Assembly: GCA_015501595.1 (NCBI GenBank)
Contig: JADNRX010000196.1
Coordinates: 40,189 to 104,188, forward strand
Direction: 5' to 3'
Length of the DNA: 64,000 bases
From: Hymenopellis radicata
Lineage: Eukaryota > Basidiomycota > Agaricomycetes > Agaricales > Physalacriaceae
The notes under the pieces were generated by a model that was given only the letters and a program-made list of their open reading frames with translations, was not told the origin of the DNA and did not search any database. A program made the translations under genes and the position numbers. This document shows, in pieces, positions 44,586-56,426 of this stretch. Each line of letters begins with the position of its first letter. Position 1 is the first letter of the stretch.

Positions 44586-45619
44586 TATCTCTATGGGGTC
44601 CGAGCGTGGCACATTATTCACGGGGTGACATGGCACATGAACAAGGCGGAGCTTGACACGCTGATTCGGGGCGCCGAGAGATTGCAACCTCCCGAGTCAA
44701 AGCGGAAGAAGCGCCAACCGTACACAGTTGAGTACATCGAGGAAATTCTCAAGGATCTGGATTTGAACATCCCACTGGATGCGGCGTGCGCGAGTTGTCT
44801 GACGACTACATTCTATGCAGTCGGCCGGCTCGGAGAATTTACCATACCCACATTGAAGAGCTTTCGACCGGGTGCTCACGTCACTCTATCCAACAGGCGC
44901 CGCGGCAGCGACAGGAATGGCTTCCAAACTGTAATATTCCACATCCCGTCCACCAAAAGCGATCCAGCCAATGGAGAGGATCTGTACTGGGCCCAACAGA
45001 TTGGGAGTACAGATCCCGAAGATCTATTCAACAATCACCTTCGTGTCAACGGGCTCTTGCCCAACAGTCACCTGTTTGCATATCGTCATGTACAGGGAGA
45101 AAAAGAGACGTTGCGTCCCATGACAAAACCGGCTTTCATCGCACGCATACACAAGGCCGCCAAAAACCGTGGTCTCAAGACGTTACAAGGTCACGGTATA
45201 CGGATCGGCGCCACCCTCGAATACCTCCTACGAGGTGTTCCATTTGACGCGGTTAAGGTCATGGGACGATGGAAAAGTGATGCTTTCTTGTTGTACCTGC
45301 GCAGGCACTCGGAGATAATGGCACCGTATATGCAGCCAGATTTGCATCAAGAGTTCATCAGATATACGATGCCACCCGTGCGTTGTGAGTACACTCCTTC
45401 TTTCGGGGGTATCCGCGGTCGCTGGATGCGTCGTCCGTACTCCTTCGTATTGGGCATCGCAGCTGACCACGTCCACAAGGATTCAGAACCGTTGCTAGGG
45501 CCGAAGGCTTCGCCTTCACCCACCACTTGCAGCTCACTGTTCCAAGCTCACACAGATTCCAAGCTCACACAGATCCGCACAGATCTACCATCTACGTAGC
45601 ATTTGAATGCAGTACAAAG

Positions 45620-47972
45620 AAGGTGATGGAGGTCAGAAGGAAAGTGTCAACTTGCCGGATTGGGATGATCGACGTTCTTGTTTCCGTCCCATCATGTCGC
45701 GTCAGTGTCGCTCCGGCGTCTCATGGATTCGACCCTTCTATGGTTGGAAATTCTGTTCCTGCTGCCCCTGATAGTGTTCTATGGGTCCAGTCTTCGTCAG
45801 TCTTTGTCGAATTGCCTTCAAGACAACCACGCACCTCTGGATACCCACTCTCTGAATACTTCTCGTTGCTGTGTTCGCTTTCTGCTTCCCGAGAAATCTG
45901 ACTACGGTTCTGGATGAGTTGAACGACTTGCGCTGGGTGTATTGTGCTGATGGGACGGTCGTGTCCTTGTTCGACCTGACACAGCGTCTACAAGAAAGGT
46001 CAGCGCTTCACGCAGACTAGGAGATGTATACGCACCTTCTGGTCACCACGTATCGCCTTCTCGACTTCTAAATCGTCTTGAACGAGTTCTCGCCGCTGGT
46101 ACAATCTAGTGCAGGTGCATCAGCACAGATACGCCATAGAGATGACTTGTGCTTACTATGCCCGTGCTATTCCTGGTCTCCGTAGCAGTTGACGACTGTA
46201 CGAGGTGTCTGAAATGAACTTTACGAAGGAGACGACATGCTTACCAGTTTCGAGTCGAGGTGATCTTCTCCATGTTGCGCGGACAATACTGACGACACTC
46301 CACGCGCTGAGAGAATAGATTTTAAGCAGGCGAGCGGCGTGAGACTGGGAGCGATGTTACCGCAGAATTTACGGATTGCAAGCGTCGACGCTGTGCGCGG
46401 AGGTGACGGTAAGAGGGAAAGGAAGAATGGGGACTACAATCTGACGTTCGTCCACAGAACGAATTCAGGTCCCCGCCGGAGGAATCTTCCCGTGTGTAAG
46501 ATGCGTTCTGGCGCCCGATCGTTGGCTTGGTTTCCGCGTCTTGAAGTTGTTCCGTGGCGTCGTCTTGTGAAGGTAATTTCCCGCAAGTATTCATATTCGC
46601 TTGGACTCGGTGCAGTCGTATAAACGCGCAAGTTCAAGGGTTCAGACAGTGTATAGAACAGAGGTATGTGCATCATCCTTCAATATTCCTCACATCAGTG
46701 ACCAATATCACCCTGCAGCATCATTCTCCAGATTACGAATGGCGGCTAATGGCTCGGTCTTGTTTTCGAAATAGAGAGCTGTACATGCTTTGTACTACCA
46801 TGATATCTATATGTATTGAATGCTGCTCTTCAAGCGCGTCGACTGACACGAGAGGGACATGATTTCATGCGGAGCAAAACTTTGGCCACACCACCTCCTT
46901 TTGATGCGACGGCGCGTCCGTACTGCGCATGAGTCAGTGGCTTAGTGATTTCGGGTCCAGACGCCGGCCCACTATATCACACTCCAATTGCGAGAGGTAT
47001 AAAGACCTCGAGAATTCATTTTGAATTCCATCACCCATCTTTCCTCCTTGCCGTTATGCTGTCGTGATGCTCGACCGATGTTCTCTTCCTTTACATGCTG
47101 TCGACTGTCTTCTCTTCACGCCCAGTTCTCTCTCGACCTTGATGTTCAAGTGAGTGTCTGGTGCATTTTACCGCCATCATCGTCTGACTTGTTTGTGTAG
47201 GCCTCTTGTTTTCCGTTGACTGTAGGTTCTCGTGCTGACGTCGAGATCTCTGACTCGTGACCGATTCTGTCTCGATTCGCGTGCTTAAGTGCTGCGAATT
47301 CGATGGCAGCAAGGTACGTCGCAGTGACTTGCTTCAAAATCACTGATTCAACTCTTTAGCTGTCCGTGTGTGCTGGGGCAAACACCACAGCTTCGGCTGC
47401 CCAAGACGGGGACTGTGCGAGCCAGATTTTGGGATGGTGGGGGTCGTTTTGCCTCCACCCGAACCGATCTTGCGCGCAGTTGGTATTTAGCCTGGTATCC
47501 TGCCCGCCCTCCCTGGAGCAGCGTAATCAGCACCCGAGACTCTTTTTTTTTTTAATTCTAGCTGTGAGAGATCTAATGCTGCACTCACCAGCCCCATGCC
47601 TGGGTAACGGACCTCTTCCGGTTTGAATCTCGGCCGAGAAGACCAGCTCGACTTAGCAGGGCACTATGCTCGTACTTGCGATTTATTGAGATTAGCTTGT
47701 AATTACTATATTAGGACTACTCTGCTACAAAATATATTGCACACGTCTGAATTGAACCCGCAACCCGAACTTTGAGAAGCATGACGCCTCGTCAGCACGA
47801 CCAAGAGGACACCCACAACACGACCAAGAGGACACCACACCCGAAGAAGGCCAACCCACGAAGAGCCCACGAACGAGTATGCACAGCCACACGAAGCATC
47901 CAACCTACAAGGAGATGACCCGCCCACGAAGACGACACGGAAGATGACACTCCACGAAGACGGGACCACCCT
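45620..47972. repeat. Upstream module of tandem unit B
   Basis: Matches 56465-58722 along its whole length. It begins AAGGTGATGGAGGTCAGAAG and ends where ligase homology begins. It holds conserved but unrecognised frames on both strands: for example one ending TVVSLFDLTQRLQE (about 45990), LPQNLRIASVDAVRGGDG (46339-46623, plus) and a short frame with CAGANTTASAAQDGDCASQ (about 47370, plus). None has a named domain. A direct duplicate exists for each in unit C. Confidence 0.7.
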
Positions 47973-48023
47973 CTCCTTTGCCCTGTACGCCTCTTCCTCT
48001 CCGACTGGGACTGATTGCAATAG

Positions 48024-49416
48024 GCATGGAGAAACCAAGGCGGATTTCCGGTTAATGCGCGCACTTGCAAACACCTCAAGGAGCTCCTCGGCGATTCCTA
48101 CGAGATCGCGCGTCTCAAGCTCAAGAACCCTGACGGACCCGCACCCACCTCGTCCAAGGCCAAGTCGAAGCCGGCTAGCAAATCCAAGCCCGCTAGCAAG
48201 ACTGCTAAGCCGGCGAGCAAAGCCAGCAAGCCAGCCAGCAAGGGCGCGAGGACTCCCAGCAAGAGAAAGCGCGGTCAGGACGATGACGACGAAGATGACG
48301 ACGAAGAGGACGAGGACGAGGACGGACAACCGGCCAAAAAGACGCGTACACAGCCTGCGAGAAAGAAGAAGAGCGACGACGATGATGACTCGGGGCCCAC
48401 AGCGTACAAGGCTGCTCCTGAACTGCTCTTAGCCAACAAATGGGATATCGAGAAGGGTCCCGATCCGACAGGGTGGCTTATTTCCGAGAAGTTGGATGGC
48501 GTTCGGTATGCGGGCTCTTCATATCAAGTGTTTCTCCTAATTCGTGCTCAGGACCTATTACGACGGCAAGCAAATGTACAGTCGCCTCGGAAATCCCTTC
48601 ACGCCTCCCAAATGGTTCCTCGACAGTATGTATCGCCACCGCCTATCTAAAACAATTTGTTGAACCCCCACCTAGAACTGCCCAAGGACGTGACGCTCGA
48701 TGGCGAGCTCTTCAGCGGACGAGGAAAATTCCAGGATACTATATCCATCGTCAAGACCGTGAACTCGCCGCACTGGAAGGATATCACGTTCCAGGTATTC
48801 GACATTCCCTCCAAGGGCGACGAGCCGTTCGAGAAGCGGATTAAACACCTGGAGCGATTGTTTGGCGAGAAAGGCACGCATGCGTCTGATAAAGTCGAGG
48901 TAGTCGAGCACATCGCCGCCAAAAGCCGGGAGCATGTTCTCGAGGAGCTCAAGAAGGTGGAGACTCTCGGTGGCGAAGGCTTGATGCTCCGCAAGCCTGG
49001 CTCACGATACGAAGGACGTCGATCTGCCACTCTGCTCAAAGTCAAGGTTTGTGCTCGTCTATTACTGGGTTTATTTTTAATCCTCACGGTGGTCATAGAC
49101 ATTCTACGACGCCGAGGCCATCGTGACTGGACATAACGAAGGCCACGGTCGCAACGTCGGCGTCTGTGGGGCGCTTCTATGCAAAATGGAGTCTGGAAAG
49201 GCATTCAAGGTCGGCTCGGGCTTGAACGACAAGCAGCGCAAGAACCCGCCCAAGGTTGGGACCATTATCACGTATCGGTTCCAGGAGCTTACGCGCGACG
49301 GGGTGCCGCGGTTCCCCACGTTCGTCGGAGAAGCCGTGGACAAGGACGAGCCCAAGGATGCAGAGGTACCCGAGCATAGGAAGCCTGGGGCGAAGCCTGA
49401 TGCGGACGATGAATGA
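48024..49416 (+). pseudogene. DNA ligase copy B, 5' exons missing
   Basis: Exons corresponding to 4-7 of copy A: 48024-48505, 48552-48625, 48676-49046 and 49099-49416. All splice sites and phases are kept and the adenylation and OB motifs are unchanged. Exons 1-2 and nearly all of the microexon are gone, replaced by the upstream module, so the N-terminal half of the SWIM finger is lost. The linker is two residues shorter than in A. The C-terminus reads HRKPGAKPDADDE, probably the original ending. It might be expressed as an N-truncated ligase core from a new start, but I see no good start context. Confidence 0.75.
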
Positions 49417-49577
49417 ACGACATTTTCTTTACTCATACTCGACTTCTGTATATACCACTGGACAGTACAGTACCTTTGCCTGGACATCTCTTATACCGTA
49501 TGATATCAATCAGATCCATTTCTCCTCTATGTTGGGTGGGATTGTGGCGACGGGCTGATACACTCGGTCTAACGTTT

Positions 49578-50010
49578 ACAAGATTTCTTTGGAAAACATA
49601 GCATGCTAGGCCTCGGCCAGTTTGGAAAACAAGGCGCTGTAGTTGAGTCCGCCTCGGCCACAAATTTCATAAGAAGCCCGAGTTGATTATTGTCACAGGA
49701 GCACTTGCCCACCATGAGAACCCCGAGCAATCCGATGGAGAAATTTCCCCTACGCCACACGCAATTAACACTGACGCGAGCATGTGTATTCTTGCCCACC
49801 TGTTCAGTGGGAAAATCTCAGCGGAAGCGACACATCAACAACGGACACGGATACATTGACCATTGGATGGGAACCACGCATTCCTTGCTACATGGGTAGG
49901 CACCATCAGACCAAAATATCGTTGCTACGCCACACGAAGTAGGACTTCAGCGATGACGAACAAACCGTAATGATCATTCCCTGGTCACCAAACGCCACAT
50001 CAAAGCATTT
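49578..50010 (-). repeat. Dispersed repeat R1 inserted in unit B
   Basis: The reverse complement matches 14740-15212. It begins with ACAAGATTTCTTTGGAAAAC at the left end. Unit A has a simple sequence at this place (27640-27660) with no R1, and unit C has only part of it, so R1 arrived or was lost after duplication. Confidence 0.75.
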
Positions 50011-50178
50011 CCATTTGGACTGCAAAGAACGGGGCTAAGGTCAGAGCCCTAAAGTCTTAGAAACAGCGACATATCTCAAAACGCAGTTTCATTTGACTTT
50101 AACAAATCCGTTGAGCAATTACGGTTCAATACACATCGCTTCACATATCTATCTGTGGCTACTATCACTACTAGGGGT

Positions 50179-50556
50179 TTAAAAGACCGCAACGCTCTCC
50201 CAATTGAACCTGCGACCAACAAACAAACATCATTAGACATTAGTTCCACTTCATCAAACAAAGTTCACTTACCCGACAGGCGCGTTTGAACATCCAGAGC
50301 CGCCACCAAGCACCGATTGCGCGCCATTAGTGCAAGCATCGTGCTGCCCGCCGGATTCGAAGAACTGGATTTGACTGGGGACACCAGAATAACCGATTGA
50401 CTTGACCGACGCGCCGCCGAGAGTGAGACATTCGTTGGACGATGCGCCGCTGCTGAAGACGAGGGAGCCGGTGCAGTCGGCCCCGGCGAAGCCGTTGATT
50501 TGGGCCGACATCGCCAGAGAGGCGGAGGCGAGGAGAACGAAGACGTTGAATTGCAT
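50179..50556 (-). CDS. Small secreted cysteine-containing protein, copy B
   Basis: Exon 1 50556-50273 and exon 2 50209-50179, with the same GTAAGT donor and GCAG acceptor as copy A, giving 104 residues. The signal peptide, four cysteines and C-terminal tail are unchanged; the only residue difference from A is Ala for Ser in HDACTN. The start ATG follows the same leader. The exon-2 stop TAA is preserved. The intact state, despite decay of the neighbouring ligase, suggests that this is the selected gene of the unit. Confidence 0.85.
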
Positions 50557-50730
50557 GATGTAGCTTCTAAATGACCGAAAAAAAGTGGGGTGAGTTGAAA
50601 AAGGTGGGTGCAGGGGAGGATTGGAGAGGAGAGCTGACCTGGTTGAAGGTGCAAGAGGAGCTGAGTGAAAACCCTCGAGAAGGACGGGTATTTGTATGTT
50701 TCCTGTGCCAAATTGTCGTAACGAATACGT

Positions 50731-50851
50731 TGTCATCGCACGCATATTGGAATGTGAGGATCATCAGCTCAGTAGGGAGGGGGTTCGTGGGTACAGACGC
50801 GCCTACGCTTGAAGGCGTCTGGATACGGTGTTCAAGGCCGCATGAGGATGT
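50731..50851 (-). pseudogene. F-box gene scrap upstream of secreted protein, copy B
   Basis: The closest of the three to the parent gene: ACTGAGCTGATGATCCTCAC and CCAATATGCGTGCGATGAC parallel the F-box helix codons at 11671-11712. Same position and direction relative to the secreted-protein gene as in A and C. Confidence 0.75.
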
Positions 50852-51369
50852 CGTCGCTGGGTACAGACAGTCCTGGATCGCGGTATTCTAGTAAGACGAC
50901 GACATCATTAGTACATCCTCAATGTCAACAAGCATTGCGGAAGACTTACCGAGCAACGCCGTCGTTGTTCGAACCGAGGAGAAGTCTAGTCCGACGGCGA
51001 CACTCGCCAAAATACAAATCCTAAGAACAAAAGGTCAATTGGGTAAGAATAGACTTAAATTTGAAAAGCCCACCATGGCGTGACGAGAGCGCACTGGTCC
51101 TCCACGTCGTGCGAGACGGTTCACAACAATAAATACCCGCCATCCATACGCTCCACCCGCCGTCTTGAAGTTGAGGATCATTCCGACCTCCCGCCCCCCA
51201 CTCGCGCCCCGTCTTGCGGGTTCGGCGCATGTCGTAGGACCCCGACGATGGCGTATCCTCCATGGTACGGCCAGAATCCTCCGACTCCAGTCGTCATACA
51301 CCCTCCCACTCTCATCTAACGGATAAGATCAGCTTATGAAGGAATTGGGCAAAGTTAACAGTCTCACCT

Positions 51370-52750
51370 TCGCATGACGACGCAGTCAGCGATGTCCCCG
51401 CTGGGTAAAGACGGTCCTGGATTCGTCAACCCTCGAAGCTTCCTCTGCGTCGGGGTTCACAATCCGGACGGCGCGCCCTACATTATTGCGGAACAACGTC
51501 AGGCGATCCCCAGTCATACGCAGCAAGTTCAGTAGCAGATAGAAACGATGTAGCTTGCCCATCATGAGAAGTACCGTCGTCGTTGATTCCTGAAGGGATT
51601 CAAGGACTGAAGAATGTCATTAGTTACAAGGGAGTTCACGTCAACTTTGACCAAAGACCAACCATAAAAGAGACGCGGTCCATACTCCGTACAAGGCGTC
51701 AATGGGATCAAGGCCATGCAATCGTGAAGCGGCTATAGCGCTCGCAGATTGTTCTTGAAACGCGGTCCCAAGACGTATCCTTCGGGATATGGCGGCGGTC
51801 TTGGTCAAGACGGGTGTCGAAGGACGGGGTAGTAATCTGTCGTCCTCCAGTATCGGGAGCAGCCTTGTCATCGGACGCTTCCCACCGGCGCGAAGCCAAA
51901 TGGGACAAGGACGCGTCGCGAAGACAACGTCCCGAACGTCGGCCAGCGACAAACAAGGCATCCCGCAGTCCGAAATTCTGTCATAAACATTAGCAAAGCC
52001 TGAGCAAAGAATCGACGTGGTATACTTACAATGTAAGACCGAATATCCACGTTCGTCGGCGCTGGTTCAGACGAGCGCGCCAGAATAAGTCGTCGTCGGG
52101 GGGTTCGTGTCCATGGCGATAATGGCGTGAATCTAGAACGACGTTAGAAATGGGGTAGTAGAAAGAGCACAAGAGAACGAACCTTCCTAGCTCAAAACAA
52201 GTTCCCGACAGCCTGATCGACATCTGGTAAAAGCATGGGGGGTGAGTAGGGGGTATAACGGTCCAGAAGGCAACGAACCGAGGAGGAAATAGGAGGCGGA
52301 AATAATCAAGGAAGCCAGGCGCGACAATGTCGTCCACATCGCGCTGGACAGCGTACACAAAAAATCTGAAAAATGTTGTCAGCAAGCTAAGTAACGACGA
52401 CAACAAACAAACAGACATACCAGAGCGTGGTAGGGCGACAGAAAAGGCGCTGAGGGAGGGCAGCAGTGAGCGAGGAAATCAACGATGATGGTGGGAAGAA
52501 GGAAACGGACCTGTCACGATCACGATGTCCGTCACGTTATAAACTCGTCAGGAAGTTGGAACGCGCTGGCGAGAGCAGCGGCGACGACACAGAGAGACAT
52601 AATAGTAGAAGGAAAGTAGGAGATGATGAGGTAGAGTATGGCCATGTAGACCCAAGTAAGACTAGTGGAGGAGGAGGGAAGAATGGGAGAGAGGGAATGA
52701 TGGGCTCTAACCAAATCCCATCGCCTTTTATCCAGGTTTCCAGCCCCCAA
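51370..52750 (-). other. Conserved minus-strand region with hydrophobic segments, copy B
   Basis: Second copy of the region at 28880-30252. Same hydrophobic segments and splice signals, with different small indels. Frames are not joinable into one protein by eye. Confidence 0.35.
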
Positions 52751-53014
52751 GGGTCCATCAGAGACAAAAATACATCCGGGTAGTCAACCGCAACCGTGCG
52801 CGACCGTCGGACAACACGAAATCTTTCCAATATTCGGGCGCATTCTGCCCCGCCACACAATCTCGCTTCTTGTCGATTCGCCGCCCTGTACAAAAGACAG
52901 CGAAGCGGATATGAACACAGTAAGTGTAATAGCTGAACTTTGAGATAGTCAGACCTCAATACACGTAGTGAACCCACAGCAATTGAAACTTACCTCCTCC
53001 TCCCGAATGCACTA

Positions 53015-53326
53015 TTGCGACTTTCCCGTCCTCGAGTCAAGCTTCCAGCAGCCAAACCACCGGAATTAGGTGAAGGGTCTACCCCTGAGAATCTGATGGG
53101 AGTCATACTGGAGCGCCTGGGCACGGAGCTAATGAAAACTTACAGATTGGACTTTTCACCCGGACGGGCGCAACGCTTCGCGTTGCCAATTAAACCCTTT
53201 CGAGAACGGAGCAAGACATCCGGTGACGTTCTGATATCATGTCAGCACAAAATCAAGGCCGTCGAAACACGGAAAAGGTACGAACCTTTTCAGCATACGA
53301 GTGACACAGCGCGAATCGCGCGTTAA
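53015..53326 (+). other. Conserved short frame, copy B
   Basis: A 103-codon frame, MRLSRPRVKLPAAKPPELGE, continuing through GVILERLGTELMKTY. Compared with copy C it lacks a few codons (HISQ). It contains the hairpin at 53170-53186. No recognisable domain. Confidence 0.28.
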
Positions 53327-53638
53327 CGTTGAATTGATGTCCTGCAGAAATGAGTAAATAGTCGCAGATAGTGTATTCAGGGTATATACACCTAATACAG
53401 TTGTCAGATTTAATAACAGAGAGCGGGAAACGAGTTTTAGCCAAAATTTTCAGAGGGACGGAGGAGGAAGACGACTACTGGCGTCATTTCCCCGCATCCG
53501 AGGTCGACTAGATAAGATTGTTGATGCCCCAGAGACGTCATAGGGTTCCGAAAATCCTCGTGCTATCGATATGCAGGGTCCTAGACGCCTCCCAGAGCGT
53601 CTGACGCGAAAAGTCGGCTTCAGGACGTGTTCTCAGGA

Positions 53639-54177
53639 TCAGCGACCATCGGAATGTGCCTTACATAAGTCAAACAGCAGTCTCCAGGTAAAATCAAGGT
53701 CGCCAGATGCCAGAGACAGTGGGAGGACACGACGGCGCGTTGGTGTAAGCGCCTTGGACTCGGACATGTGGTGGTTCGAGTTCAAGGGATCTCGATCACT
53801 TGGGGATACCAGCTCCGTATAGCCACATTCAATCACGATGTTTTGCCGCTTACTCCGAGCAGATTGGACGCCTGGAACGTTTGTAGGACTTGCGTTACCC
53901 GCTCACAAAGCGGAGCGAACCCCCATTGGAGAGTGCCTGAAATCAACTTGGCGAGCCGACGGACATCAGCTCCAGGGTGTATTCTATGACTCACGAAAGT
54001 TTTTACAGCCGTCTGATGGCGTCGTCTGAAGAAGTTTTCATGGGACATTTCAGGGATACTTACTTCTCCGTAAGTGTCAGGAGGTTGAGTATCTTCATGT
54101 GTGTCTTTTGCCCGACTTCGGGTGATTCTCATGTTATAGTAGTATCTTGTACTACACTCTGGGGAGTATTTTGACAC
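53639..54177 (-). CDS. Hypothetical protein on the minus strand, copy B
   Basis: An upstream exon beginning MRITRSRAKDTHEDTQPP and ending DTYGE is followed by a consensus GTAAGT donor. Using the CAG acceptor 51 nt later keeps phase 0 and continues TAVKTFVSHRIHPGADVRRL. A further frame, MIECGYTELVSPSDRDPLNS, ends at 53639 and may be a last exon. The basic N-terminus and amphipathic helices suggest a small soluble protein. No family recognised. The same gene in copy A is frame-broken, so expression is doubtful. Confidence 0.35.
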
Positions 54178-54718
54178 ATGTATAGACCTTTAATGAAGTC
54201 GAATTCTCGATATACGCATTTGCAAGTTATGCTCAATACCACGTCTAAAGATACGGCAAGTAATTACGGTATACACAATCCATTTCCACACAATAAGACT
54301 GTTAAACGATTCATATTTCATTAGAACGTAGGTAGGACAGGCGATCTAGAAGACTACGCGCTCTAAATGGAAAGTCTACGGTCCTACCTCAGCCTGGTCC
54401 CAAGTCTCCCTCGTCGCATTCATCATTCCTGCCGGCTCATTAACAGAGCGAAACACTACAGGCGGCCATGAAGCGCCCTGGAGACAACCTAGTACAAATG
54501 AATTGGCTCCGGGGAATGATCACAACAATGTTGGATGTACGTACCTCATTACATCCGAAATGGACGATGGACGGTCCTGAGATTCTCCTGGTTCGCTGAC
54601 AGCGGGAGGAACGAGTGCTGCCTTCGTTGTATATCGCCTGGTTGATATGACCACGTCGTCGAGTTTACACGAGACTGCGCTTGAGGTGTGGCGTTGATTA
54701 TTCGAAAGGCATCGTTGT

Positions 54719-56426
54719 GCAGTGAGAAGCTCGCAGCGCGAGCGCACCGGCGGAAGCGCCGCTGCTCACTGCGATAAAATCGATATTGAAGTAGGTCCTG
54801 GCCGAATGATTTAGCGACATGATCAAAAAGAGGAAGGTCACCCACAAAAGTTCCGTCACCAGCTCGTCCTAATGTGGGCACAAAGCCGAGCTCCGCCAGA
54901 TCCAAATCGGTATCAGCGGGTATAGTTACCCAAAGGCTGTCCAAGTGAGGGATTGGTCCGTGTTCGGCTTGGAAAGGCGGCTCGAGCACGTTGAAGGGGA
55001 ATGCGGGCTTCACTTCAGAATGAACGAGGGAGATATCAAAAGGAGAGGGCAAAAGGAGACCGTACGGCGGCGACGAAGGGTTCGCGTATAAGGCGGGCAA
55101 CATTGAGGTTGTCGAACTGTGGCGTTGATCTTCAGAACGAGATCATTATCCTAGCAGTGAGTAGATCGCAGGGCGAGCGCAGCGGCGGGAGCGCCGCTGC
55201 TCACTGCTGAAAACATAATATTCAAGCAGGAATTAGGGCGAGAATACAGGAAGACCAATATAACGTACCTCCACAAGTTCACCGCTGAAACGTCCCAATC
55301 CGTGCATAAATCCGAGTTCCGCAAGATCCAGATCGCCATTGACGGCGGTAATCATCCGTGGGTCGGGTCAAAGTCATAGTGTGACGATGAGTCTGATGGC
55401 GAGGAGTCAGAATTCAACGAGAAAGTCGTACCAAATCCGCGCACCTTTTCTGCAGAAAAAAGCCCGCCCGGCGAGGCCAGTAGACGCTGTAGTAGTGCCG
55501 ATTCCGTTCAGTCATGAGCCGTGGTATTCGCTCTTCGTGTCGTGACCGTTTAAGTTTGCGTGGCGGCGAAGCCGCCTCGCGCAACCTAAGGGAAAGTCGT
55601 TAGGTCAAAGTAACCTGAATTACAGGGAGAAACGTACCCGGTTGATCCAAGATCTGGCGGAATCCTGATCAAGACGGGTCAGTAATTGCAGATCAAAACG
55701 AACCAAAACACGTACCATTTACCCAGACCCAAAAGCCGGTCCGACGAGGACATCCCCAGCCGTCTCAGTTTCAACACTCCGTTTCCATGGCAACGGTGTC
55801 GTCTTCCTTGGTTCAAAATGCCCGTAGAGGCGGTGGCGAAGCCACCGCGCATGGCGCATTCGCACTCTGTTCTCCAATCGGCACGGAGGACCAAGGTCGT
55901 CGGGAAATCAGAACGCGCGCTATTCTGAGCAGATGAACGATAATCTATAGCAGCGAATAAGCGTCAAAATGCTGTAAAGAAAGGAAGAAAAACGCACTTT
56001 TCCCCCCGGAATCCAAGCCTGGCCGGCGAGGCCGTCCACGCTGTTCTCATCTCCACCGCTTCGTTCTTCGCATTCAGCCGTACAGATGTAGTTAATTCGT
56101 TTATACCAGAGGCGCCGCAGGCGCCGACGAGTCGAGTCTGAATAGAAACAGATTTGTGATAGAAGTGCGCTGCATTCACAATCAGCTCAGATATTCATGT
56201 CGCGGGGAAATCAAAACTCACAAGCTTCAGGCACGTTCGAGACCGTTATCTAACATTAAATGAGCATCAAATCCGCGAAAAAAACACGTTGAAAGACGTA
56301 CTTTTTCCCAAAATCCAAGCCTGGCCGGCGAGGCCGTCCACGGTGCCTTTAAGCCATGGTTCCGTTCTTCGCGTTTTGAACTTCAAAATGAGCCGAATTG
56401 TCCATTCTGGGGGCGCCGAAGGCACC
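54719..56426. repeat. Hairpin array, copy B
   Basis: The same six hairpin sites as in copy A: T-shaped structures at 54719-54772 and 55154-55207, simple hairpins at 55562-55576, 55831-55847, 56111-56125 and 56412-56426. Stems that are imperfect in A are often perfect in B and the reverse. The last hairpin has GGCACC here against GGTGCC in A. Confidence 0.8.

Larger units (their letters stand above)
40801..45599 (+). pseudogene. DIRS-like tyrosine recombinase, split by X2
   Basis: The N-terminal core-binding part before the insertion reads PIDLPNEFIDHVQQVLVHG, YAESTLETYASGLLAFHVFC and SPDLISAWISTMAGAYAG. After X2 the frame resumes with YGVRAWHIIHGVTW, then the catalytic residues: Arg in AVGRLGEFT, His-x-x-Arg in LQGHGIRIGATLEYL, Trp in VMGRWKSD and Tyr in FLLYLRRHSEIM. 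Stop at 45597-45599. Joining 41166 to the codon restored by removing X2 and one TA gives VKNYLYGVRAW without a break. Apart from the insertion the gene is intact. Confidence 0.85.
33941..45619 (+). mobile_element. DIRS-like tyrosine-recombinase retroelement, with two nested DNA transposons
   Basis: It lies exactly at the A/B unit junction: the intact B/C junction (56440-56470) shows what the empty site looks like. After subtracting nested elements X1 and X2 the element is about 5.3 kb, normal for DIRS. Order on the plus strand: Gag, zinc knuckles, reverse transcriptase with a WVDDH box, RNase H, tyrosine recombinase. Ends are approximate; no target-site duplication is expected for this class. 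A GAAGGC-TTC-GCCTTC hairpin lies near the right end (45503-45517). Confidence 0.8.

Noticed and set aside
47600..47780. tRNA-like B-box words (GGTTTGAATCTC; GGGTTCAATTC on the minus strand) in the upstream module
   Set aside because: No acceptor stem, D-arm or anticodon stem can be folded around them. At most a SINE-like internal promoter remnant; the same words recur only because the module is duplicated.
47706..48329. Leu/Val-rich minus-strand frame opposite the ligase linker
   Set aside because: An antisense reading of Asp/Glu and Lys/Ala repeats gives artificial hydrophobic stretches. The sense strand explains the sequence.
48647..49204. Long minus-strand frames opposite the ligase genes
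   Set aside because: They are mirror frames of the highly biased ligase exons, present in the same way at all three copies, with no domain of their own.
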